From contig JBBRLA010000580.1 of NCBI GenBank assembly GCA_038231615.1, positions 1-5,653 of the forward strand: a stretch of DNA of 5,653 nt, written 5' to 3'. Each line of letters starts with the position of its first letter. The first letter of the stretch is position 1. The notes below the pieces were generated by a model. That model was not told the DNA's origin and searched no databases. It saw only the letters and a list, made by a program, of their open reading frames with translations. Shown piece after piece: positions 1 through 5,500 of this stretch. Source of the stretch: JBBRLA01 sp038231615. Lineage in GTDB: Bacteria > Myxococcota_A > Polyangia > Palsa-1104 > JAEUJZ01. The position numbers and the translations under genes are program-made.

Positions 1-810
1 CGAGACCTCCGCCACCGCCACGTCCAGGTCGTAGCGGATCGCCCGGCTCACATCGAGGCCCAGAAGGAAGAGCGACTTGGAGGCATACTCCTCGTATCCG
101 AAGCGGCCCTCCTGCACGTGATGCAGGACGCCGTCCGAAGTGCGTTTCGCGCCCTGAAGCATGCCGTGCGCGGTGGCCTGATCCAGGTGCCAGGCGGAAA
201 GGACGCCCTTGACGCGTGAGGTGAACGCCGGATGGCGCCAGCAGATCAGGGTGAAGGGCACGCCGATGCGGGCGATGTCGAGCGCCGACCAGCCGATGCC
301 GCCGGGCACCTCCTGGTTGGCGTAGTCCACCATCCGCAGGGTCCGGGTGTTATACACCTTGTTGGGCAGAGCGCCATCCACCAGCGGAAGCCGCGAAAGA
401 CTTTTGAGCAGGAGGTCCAGGCGGGTCTCGAACGCCCCGACGTCAATCATCCCCAGTTCGCGCGCCGAAAGGAGGCCCATGAGGTAGCTTCCCAGGTCCC
501 AGAGCGTGGCCGAGGGGTAGTTGTCTACCGAGTTCACCAGGCCGGTTTCCGGCTGGTAGTTGTTTTCGAAGTAGTGCCAGGCAGTCCGGCCCCACTCCAT
601 CTCGTGCAGGGAAAGGGCCGCGCCCGTCTTTCGCAGCCCCGGGGCACGCTCCGCCGGCAAGGCGAGGATGGCGCGAAAATCATCGATTCCGGCGTTTGGA
701 TGGGGCGGCACGACGCGGTCCAGGTACCACACCAGACCCATCGCCAGGCCGAGGCCGCAGAGGAACGAGAGGTGTGCACGCGCGGCCAAAAGACCTTGGA
801 GAAAGCTCAT
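1..810 (-). CDS. DUF3131-family membrane-anchored protein (3' end beyond window)
   Basis: The first 270 codons are visible; the frame is still open at base 1, so the C-terminus is missing. ATG at 810 is supported by GGAGG eight bases upstream, and its A is also the last base of the glycosyltransferase stop (TGATG), implying coupled translation. Residues 12-29 form one hydrophobic segment, probably an N-terminal membrane anchor that places the rest in the periplasm. The remainder looks like DUF3131 (Pfam PF11329): WHYFENNYQPETGLVNS at 78-94, YPSATLWDLGSYL at 98-110, LPNKVYNT at 148-155, MVDYANQ at 160-166, IGWSALDIARIG at 172-183 and GYEEYASKSL at 238-247. Recognition is from recalled family motifs, not a search. 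The many Trp, Tyr and acidic residues recall (alpha/alpha)6 carbohydrate-active folds, so processing or binding of the glycan made by its neighbour is a reasonable inference. No catalytic activity can be assigned. Confidence 0.85.
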   Translation of the reverse strand, partial: MSFLQGLLAARAHLSFLCGLGLAMGLVWYLDRVVPPHPNAGIDDFRAILALPAERAPGLRKTGAALSLHEMEWGRTAWHYFENNYQPETGLVNSVDNYPSATLWDLGSYLMGLLSARELGMIDVGAFETRLDLLLKSLSRLPLVDGALPNKVYNTRTLRMVDYANQEVPGGIGWSALDIARIGVPFTLICWRHPAFTSRVKGVLSAWHLDQATAHGMLQGAKRTSDGVLHHVQEGRFGYEEYASKSLFLLGLDVSRAIRYDLDVAVAEVS

Positions 811-2615
811 CAGGACGGCCTCCGCAGGGCAGAGGCCACGATGACAGAGAGAGAGAGCATGTTGTTCAGGCTCCAGAATGCGTTGACCAGGTAGCTTGGC
901 AGGCCGGCGCCCCCGTGGCCCCAGATCCATGCTCCGCGAAATGCGAGTCCCGCCACGTAGAGGCCGATGAGGCAAAGGTGCGGCCACGCCAGGCCCAGGA
1001 AGTTCCCTGTCTGCCGGGTCTTGGGCGTGACATGAAACTTGATCGGACGGTGCGCAAGGACGTCCCTCATGGCCCTGAGGTTGATCCAGAAAAAGCTCAG
1101 GTAGTGCTGCTCGCCGCGGAAGGTGCGAACGCCCCAGGAGGCGCTCATGAACGCCAGCTTGTTGGCGAGGAGGAAGGGCACAAGGTGCGCATAAAACGGG
1201 CCGCTGTAGGTGCTGAGCGGCGCGATGCCGGTGAAAAGATAGATGATCGGCGCCAGCAGGAAGGGCACCGTCCACAGCGGCGCCAGGTACGAGTAGATCG
1301 TCGTGCCGTACATCAGCCTCTGCCAGGTGGAGGGGCCGGGGCGCCGCAAGAGCTTGTCATTCCAGAAGATGTCCAGCGTCCCGCCGGCGTACTTGAAGCG
1401 CTGGATGGTCCACGTCAAGAGGTCCTGCGGCGAGAGCATCTTGCTCTCGACGATGGGATGGAAGACCGATCGCCAGTGCCGATCCTTGTCGCAGTGCAAC
1501 AGGAGGCTGGTATAGATGTCCTCCGAGACGTGGAACTTGTAGGGCGTCAGCTCGACGTGGGAGGCCGCCTGGCCCAGAAGCGCCGTGCGCAGTTCGCTCC
1601 GCAGGAGCGGGTCCTCCACCTCCTTGACAAAGGGATGCACGGCCCGGTTCACTTGCTCGGCGTAGGCCTTCAGGGCGGCCTCCATGACCGCCTCCCTGCG
1701 GTGGATGCTGCCCGCGCCGCAGCAGAAGGAGGCGTTGCACCAGTTTCGTCGGCGCTGGATCAGGTCGTAGAAGACCTGGGGATCGTTGGCGAAGAGGTCA
1801 CGGCCGATCTGGATCGGGCCGATCAGACGCTCGATCACCCGCCCCAGCAAACGTCCGGGACGTCCCAGGTGCAGCCGCCCCGCCAGCCACTCCGGCAGGG
1901 GGTGCCCCTCTTCGAGATCATAGAACCACTGGGGCGTCTGCACCCAGGCCACCGTGGGATCGCGGAAGTAGCCCAGGGTACGCTCAAGGAGCGTCGAGAA
2001 GGGCCGGGTGTCCGCATCGCAGATGACCAGGAGATCTCCGCCCGTGTTCTCCAGGGCGTTGCGCATGTTGCCGGCCTTGAAGCCGACGTTGCCCTGGCGG
2101 GTGAGGTAGCCGACGCCCTCCTCTTCGGCGACCGCGCGCATCGCCTCCCGCTGCCCATCGTCCAGCACGTGGATGCGCAGATCGATCGGGTGCGGGTAGG
2201 TCATGGCCTTGGCGTCGCGCACGGACAGGCGCACCAGTTCCACGTCTTCGTTATAGGTCGGAAAGAAGACATCCACCGAGAGCGGCCGGTCCTCCGGGAA
2301 CGGGGCCCCGAGGATCTCATTGACCGTCCGTGGGGGCGGGCTCATCGGGGTGTCGCGGGTGCGCCACAGGTTCAGGAACGTCAACACCGAACCGACAAAG
2401 GCCATGCACTCTGCCAGGAGCAGCGGGATCGCAAACCACAAGGCCCGCGGGTTCAGCGAGTCGGTGAAGCGCCAGATCAGGTAGGAGATGCCCAGAACCA
2501 CGCTGGCCGTGGCCAGCACCTGCGTGACGAACTCCCGCGCCGGGCTGTGGGGCACCGGCGGCGGCGGCTGTCGATTCTCGAACGAGCTGAAATACCAATC
2601 TGCGGCCAAGATCAT
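810..2615 (-). CDS. Processive family 2 glycosyltransferase, cellulose-synthase-like, integral membrane
   Basis: This 601-residue protein is predicted to polymerise a nucleotide-sugar into a beta-linked glycan at the inner membrane and export it. Hydrophobic segments lie near 29-48, 59-83, 441-463, 474-493, 538-558 and 575-597, flanking a cytosolic GT-A domain at about 110-420. Processive GT2 motifs are in order: FFPTYNE (117-123), VLDDG (150-154), the metal-binding CDADTRP (199-205), NASFCCGAG (294-302, like FFCGS of BcsA), the SED catalytic-base motif (364-366) and QRFKYAGG (405-412) in the QxxRW position. The last has Lys and Tyr instead of Arg and Trp. FHVTPK at 527-532 resembles the BcsA gating-loop region, but the protein ends after the last membrane segment with no PilZ domain. 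The start at 2615 overlaps the GH2 stop (ATGA). The frame stays open 329 codons further upstream, but that stretch lies inside the GH2 gene and reads as low-quality sequence. GAGGA abuts the ATG, too close for a normal RBS, so coupling is likely. The sugar donor and product are unknown. Confidence 0.93.
   Translation of the reverse strand: MILAADWYFSSFENRQPPPPVPHSPAREFVTQVLATASVVLGISYLIWRFTDSLNPRALWFAIPLLLAECMAFVGSVLTFLNLWRTRDTPMSPPPRTVNEILGAPFPEDRPLSVDVFFPTYNEDVELVRLSVRDAKAMTYPHPIDLRIHVLDDGQREAMRAVAEEEGVGYLTRQGNVGFKAGNMRNALENTGGDLLVICDADTRPFSTLLERTLGYFRDPTVAWVQTPQWFYDLEEGHPLPEWLAGRLHLGRPGRLLGRVIERLIGPIQIGRDLFANDPQVFYDLIQRRRNWCNASFCCGAGSIHRREAVMEAALKAYAEQVNRAVHPFVKEVEDPLLRSELRTALLGQAASHVELTPYKFHVSEDIYTSLLLHCDKDRHWRSVFHPIVESKMLSPQDLLTWTIQRFKYAGGTLDIFWNDKLLRRPGPSTWQRLMYGTTIYSYLAPLWTVPFLLAPIIYLFTGIAPLSTYSGPFYAHLVPFLLANKLAFMSASWGVRTFRGEQHYLSFFWINLRAMRDVLAHRPIKFHVTPKTRQTGNFLGLAWPHLCLIGLYVAGLAFRGAWIWGHGGAGLPSYLVNAFWSLNNMLSLSVIVASALRRPS
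819..823 (-). promoter_or_regulatory. Ribosome binding site of the DUF3131 gene
   Basis: GGAGG on the minus strand lies eight bases before ATG 810, within the last codons of the glycosyltransferase gene. It fixes the DUF3131 start at the TGATG junction. Confidence 0.75.
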
Positions 2616-4738
2616 TCCTCGAAGTAGCCTGGTGCGTAGCTGTTTTCGGCGAGCAGGAGTCCGCGATCGTCGGAGATCGTCAGCGTGAGCTGTTGACGAT
2701 CGGATGGGCAGGGGAGGGTCTCCGCAAGCGTCACCTGATCGTTCTTGGGGACGTCGATGAGGAGCACCTGTTCTCCACCGCGCGGCAGGCCCGTGGTGAC
2801 GATGCGCAGGCGCAGGCCGTGGTAGGCCTCCTGGCCATCGTTGAGCACGTGCAGGGTCAGGGTGCGCGGCTTGCCCTTCCTGACAGCGATGGGCAAGAGC
2901 GGCTGGTAGGCGCGCTGCAGGGCGAAGTAGCCCGGCTTGGGGTGGCGCAAGTAGTCCAGGACGCCCCAGTTGATGGACGGCCAGTGCTCGGTGAACATGA
3001 AGTGGAAGATGCCCGCCACCGGCTGCCACTTCTGGTGGCGCAGCGCCTCCGCGGCGAACTGGACCAGGCGCGCCTGGTAGGCCTGGCTGTTGCCGATAAG
3101 CTCCGCCACCGAGCTGCCGATCCGTACCTTGGCGATGTCGCGGGCCTCGTGCAGCTGGAAGTTGTGATACTCCCACAGTTCCAGGTTCTTGCCCGTGAGC
3201 GGCCACAGTTCTCCATCGCGCAGGAAGGTCCTGAGGGTCGCCTGATCCGGCACCCCCTGGGCGCCGAACTCGGTCACGATGGGGCTGATCGTGGGCTTGG
3301 CGAAGTCCTTGAGGGTCCCCGAGTACCAGCCGAACCACGCGTGCTCCGCGGTGTGAGAGTTTGCCTGGGAGGGGCGGCTGGGGTCGTCCTGCACAAGGAC
3401 ATCGCCCAGGGCCCGGTCGAGGCGCCGGTTCTGGTCGGGGTCGTAGTCGGGGTATTTCCACACCATCCAGTCGGAGGACCAGGGGGCCTCGTTGTGGCCG
3501 TTCCAGAAGATGATCGAGGGATGATTGTAAAGGCTCCCGATCATCTCCTTCGCCTGGTGCACCGCGTCCGCCACGAAGGCGTCGCTTTCCTCGTAGCCCC
3601 ACTGGAGCGGGAAGTCCTGCCAGATCAGCAGGCCGGACTCGTCGGCGATCTGATAGAAAGCCGGCGCGGCGATGTGCGCGTGTACGCGGACGGCATTGAT
3701 GTGGGCCGCCCGCATCAGCGCGCAGTCGCGCCGCATCACCTCCTCATTCAGGTGGGCGAAGTACAGGCCGCCGATGTAGTTAGTGCCGCGCAGAAAGAAG
3801 GGGGTGCCGTTGATGAGCACGCGCCCGCGAGCATCGCGCGTCACGGTGCGCACCCCGAAGGTGGTGCTGATGGCGTCGGTGCCTGCCGACCCTTGCAGGG
3901 AGACCTCCACGCGGTACAGGTGGGGCTCACCCAGCTCGAAGGGCCACCACGGGCGCGGGTGGACCAGGCGCAGACGCCGCTCGATCCGCCCGGCCGTGGC
4001 CCCCTCCATCTCGCCACGGGCCGCGAGGTTCCCATCGCCGTCGATGATGCGATAGCGCAGGGCCCCGCTGCGCGGGCCCTTTTCAGCCAAAGTCACCGCG
4101 AGCAGGAGCTGCGCCCCCGCGGGGTCGAGCGAGAGCGTGGTGACGCGCACCTCGGAGATCCGCTGGTTGTAGATGGGAATCATCTGGACCGGGCCCCAGA
4201 TGCCGCCAGTATTGGCGTCTTGCCCCCTTTTGGACCAGGCGCCCCCGGGGCGCGTGTCATGGTGGCTCAGCACCCCCTTGATAAGCGTCTTTTTCAAGCT
4301 CCAGGCGGAAGCCGGCTCCCGGGGGCTGTTCACGCGCACGGCCAGAAGGTGCGGTGTATCGCCGCCCCCTTTGATCTCCTGGACGAAGGGGGCGAAGTAG
4401 CCGCGGTGAGATCCGATCGGGCGGCCATCCCAGTACACGTCGGCGGCGTAGTCCACGCCTCCGAAGCGCAAGGCCAGCCGGCTCGTATGCAGGTCCCTGG
4501 GCAGGCGGACCGTTCGGAAGAACCAGACCACGCCGGCATGGTCGAGCCCGCGCTGAAACCAGTTGCCCGGGATGGTCATGGTCGGCAGCCCCGGCGGAAG
4601 CTGTTCGGGTGCGGCCGCCAGATCGCCTTTGTAGTAGGACCAATCGCCATCCAGCGAGATCGGCGCCGGTGGCGGTGCGGCGCTGACCGTCGCGGCGAGA
4701 GCGCACAAAAGGATGATCCATCTGATCGACATGTTCAT
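2612..4738 (-). CDS. Secreted glycoside hydrolase family 2 (beta-mannosidase-like subgroup)
   Basis: This 708-residue protein has a Sec signal peptide: basic start, hydrophobic core at 7-18, and a likely cut after Ala20 (VSA|AP). No lipobox Cys is present, so it should be soluble in the periplasm or outside. Domain order is typical of GH2: N-terminal sugar-binding beta-sandwich (about 28-190, with GDW at 31-33, PGNW at 57-60 and FGGVDY at 92-97), Ig-like domain (about 191-298, with WWPFELGEPHLY at 264-275) and TIM barrel (about 300-610). The expected acid/base Glu417 sits in FWNGHNE (411-417) and the nucleophile Glu490 in VTEFG (488-492), so the retaining active site looks intact. VRVHAHI (350-356), LIWQDFP (371-377) and the WPSINW-plus-DY segment (586-595) favour the beta-mannosidase/exo-glucosaminidase side of the family, but the substrate is not determined. 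A beta-sandwich-like tail follows (about 620-705). ATG at 4738 is backed by GAGGAG eight bases upstream; ATG at 4732 is an alternative. It lies 35 bp after the STAS gene. It may trim or edit the polymer (inference). Confidence 0.93.
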   Translation of the reverse strand: MNMSIRWIILLCALAATVSAAPPPAPISLDGDWSYYKGDLAAAPEQLPPGLPTMTIPGNWFQRGLDHAGVVWFFRTVRLPRDLHTSRLALRFGGVDYAADVYWDGRPIGSHRGYFAPFVQEIKGGGDTPHLLAVRVNSPREPASAWSLKKTLIKGVLSHHDTRPGGAWSKRGQDANTGGIWGPVQMIPIYNQRISEVRVTTLSLDPAGAQLLLAVTLAEKGPRSGALRYRIIDGDGNLAARGEMEGATAGRIERRLRLVHPRPWWPFELGEPHLYRVEVSLQGSAGTDAISTTFGVRTVTRDARGRVLINGTPFFLRGTNYIGGLYFAHLNEEVMRRDCALMRAAHINAVRVHAHIAAPAFYQIADESGLLIWQDFPLQWGYEESDAFVADAVHQAKEMIGSLYNHPSIIFWNGHNEAPWSSDWMVWKYPDYDPDQNRRLDRALGDVLVQDDPSRPSQANSHTAEHAWFGWYSGTLKDFAKPTISPIVTEFGAQGVPDQATLRTFLRDGELWPLTGKNLELWEYHNFQLHEARDIAKVRIGSSVAELIGNSQAYQARLVQFAAEALRHQKWQPVAGIFHFMFTEHWPSINWGVLDYLRHPKPGYFALQRAYQPLLPIAVRKGKPRTLTLHVLNDGQEAYHGLRLRIVTTGLPRGGEQVLLIDVPKNDQVTLAETLPCPSDRQQLTLTISDDRGLLLAENSYAPGYFEE

Positions 4739-4746
4739 GAAACAAG

Positions 4747-4752
4747 CTCCTC
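4747..4752 (-). promoter_or_regulatory. Ribosome binding site of the GH2 gene
   Basis: GAGGAG on the minus strand lies eight bases before ATG 4738, inside the 35-base gap after the STAS stop. It supports 4738 over the second ATG at 4732. Confidence 0.7.
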
Positions 4753-4773
4753 GTCCCCACCCTGCCGGACTGA

Positions 4774-5103
4774 CTAACGCTCCAGTGCCGCGCTCAGGCT
4801 GGGGAAGATCGAGAACACCTGATCCATGTGCGTCATCTGCAGCAGGCTGGCGACGTTGTCCTTGATGCAGGCCAGGCGAAGCTCCCCGCCGGGAGGGATC
4901 TTCTTGAGGATCGATACCAGGGCCCCCAGCCCCGAGCTATCCATGAAGCTCACCGCGGAGAAGTCCATGACCACGAAGGGTTGTTTCGCTATCTTTTCAA
5001 TCACGGATTTTCGGAAGTTTATCGCGAACATTGCGTCAAATCGCTTGATCGCAATCCTTATTATCAAAGCATGATCGAGTTCTTCAAAAACACATTCAGA
5101 CAA
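4774..5103 (-). CDS. STAS-domain protein, anti-sigma-factor-antagonist type
   Basis: This is a single STAS domain of the SpoIIAA/RsbV type, about 109 residues from the chosen TTG. The hallmark segment is FVVMDFSAVSFMDSSGLGAL. The first Ser after the Asp in MDSSGLG is the residue that partner kinases phosphorylate in this family. RFDA near residues 21-24 and LRLACI near 75-80 match flanking STAS strands. Start choice: TTG at 5103 has AAGGA nine bases upstream and places the phospho-acceptor at residue 56, as in RsbV (Ser56) and SypA (Ser56). ATG at 5145 would add 14 residues including three Cys, with only a weak GGA upstream. The protein probably switches a binding partner by phosphorylation. 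No kinase or PP2C phosphatase is in the window, so the partner is unknown. As first gene of a polysaccharide operon it recalls SypA of Vibrio fischeri. Codons near the start are AT-rich (about 38% GC over 4981-5100) against about 60% over 4801-4920. Confidence 0.88.
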   Translation of the reverse strand: MSECVFEELDHALIIRIAIKRFDAMFAINFRKSVIEKIAKQPFVVMDFSAVSFMDSSGLGALVSILKKIPPGGELRLACIKDNVASLLQMTHMDQVFSIFPSLSAALER

Positions 5104-5112
5104 GTTGCACCA

Positions 5113-5117
5113 TCCTT
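5113..5117 (-). promoter_or_regulatory. Ribosome binding site that decides the STAS start
   Basis: AAGGA on the minus strand lies nine bases before TTG 5103. The upstream ATG at 5145 has only a GGA four bases away. Together with the resulting Ser56 numbering, this favours the TTG start. Confidence 0.5.
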
Positions 5118-5200
5118 GGTTGCGGCAGTCGCGGCAGCCAGCCATCCGATCCGGGCGTTCCGACAGCCCTTCTCAGGTTCGCTGACATTGCTGCTCTAGA

Positions 5201-5228
5201 AACGTAGCCAAATCGTCAGAGGAGTCAA
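5201..5228 (-). promoter_or_regulatory. Candidate sigma-70 promoter of the STAS-GH2-GT2-DUF3131 operon
   Basis: On the minus strand, TTGACT (5228-5223, five of six matches to TTGACA) is followed after 16 bases by TACGTT (5206-5201, three of six matches to TATAAT, including the first two T and A positions and the final T). Transcription would start near 5194, giving a leader of about 90 bases before the TTG start. The -35 box is strong and the -10 box weak, which fits an activated promoter. This is a by-eye match. Confidence 0.45.
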
Positions 5229-5251
5229 GATGTTTTTCCGGCCCGCATGGA

Positions 5252-5293
5252 TCCTTTTGCCCCCGTTGCCCGGGTTGCTCCAACCCAAAAGGA
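5252..5293. repeat. Nested inverted repeat with 9-bp-phased TTGC boxes
   Basis: Outer arms TCCTTTTG (5252-5259) and CAAAAGGA (5286-5293) are perfect 8-base complements. Inside is a hairpin, GGGTTG (5272-5277) with CTC loop and CAACCC (5281-5286), sharing one C with the outer arm. TTGC recurs at 5257, 5266 and 5275, exactly nine bases apart. The element sits about 25 bases upstream of the candidate -35 box, where an activator could bind. No T-run follows the hairpin, so a terminator is unlikely. Confidence 0.5.
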
Positions 5294-5322
5294 GGCGCGC
5301 CGCCACCCGTGCGTTGACATCT

Positions 5323-5350
5323 CGTATAAGAAATTCACACCGAATTCCAA
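5323..5350 (-). promoter_or_regulatory. Weak alternative leftward promoter
   Basis: On the minus strand, TTGGAA (5350-5345) and TATACG (5328-5323) are separated by 16 bases. Each matches its sigma-70 consensus at four of six positions. It lies in AT-rich DNA, where chance matches are common, and would give a leader over 200 bases long that includes the nested inverted repeat. Confidence 0.2.
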
Positions 5351-5384
5351 TTTACCAACATGTGAAAAAATTTCTCGCCCGCAT

Positions 5385-5398
5385 AAGAAATATCTCTT
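5385..5398. repeat. Near-perfect 14-bp palindrome in AT-rich block
   Basis: AAGAAATATCTCTT pairs with its own reverse complement at six of seven positions per half. Its left half overlaps the second copy of ATAAGAAAT (5383-5391); the first copy is at 5326-5334, 57 bases away. It could be an operator for either divergent gene, but AT-rich DNA produces such matches by chance. Confidence 0.3.
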
Positions 5399-5500
5399 GG
5401 TTCATTCCATATAAAGATATTACTTGTCGGCCAGTGCTTTGTTGATCTAGCATCGGCTCTTCATTTTTGCTCCATGAACCGATTGCCCGAGGTCCCTGCC

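Larger units (their letters stand above)
5104..5500. other. Divergent intergenic regulatory region
   Basis: About 400 bases lie between the leftward STAS start and the rightward gene at 5501. They hold a leftward sigma-70-like promoter, a nested inverted repeat with phased TTGC boxes, and an AT-rich block (about 36% GC over 5321-5450) containing two copies of ATAAGAAAT and a near-palindrome. No tRNA, riboswitch or rho-independent terminator with a T-run was recognised. Short open frames occur on both strands but none is convincing. Confidence 0.7.

Noticed and set aside
2616..3602. N-terminal extension of the glycosyltransferase frame by 329 codons
   Set aside because: It lies entirely inside the GH2 gene in another frame and is Arg/Pro/Gly-rich without domain features. 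The GT2 family start fits ATG 2615 and the ATGA overlap.
696..4777. Two very long rightward open frames (about 640 and 690 codons) antisense to GT2 and GH2
   Set aside because: They lie opposite genes with clear family motifs, read as low-complexity Arg/Gly/Val/His-rich sequence with no recognisable domain, and are expected from high third-position GC on the coding strand.
5096..5188. Leftward 30-codon upstream frame ending just inside the STAS start
   Set aside because: The overlap with TTG 5103 could in principle couple translation, but there is no convincing ribosome binding site and no attenuator-like codon run.
5272..5290. Hairpin GGGTTG-CTC-CAACCC as a terminator
   Set aside because: It is followed by AAAA on the plus strand and by no T-run on the minus strand, and no gene ends next to it.
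5314..5330. TTGACA followed by TATAAG on the plus strand
   Set aside because: The two boxes are only five bases apart, and no acceptable -10 box lies 16-18 bases after TTGACA.
5230..5445. Rightward 71-codon frame starting MFFRPAW, preceded by GGAG
   Set aside because: The ribosome-site match coincides with the leftward -35 box. The product has no recognisable motif and crosses the AT-rich, probably regulatory block. A small protein cannot be excluded, but the evidence is too thin.
5450..5473. Possible sigma-54 promoter (CGG...TTTTTGCT) before the rightward gene
   Set aside because: The GG and GC elements are 12 bases apart; sigma-54 promoters need a 10-base spacing.
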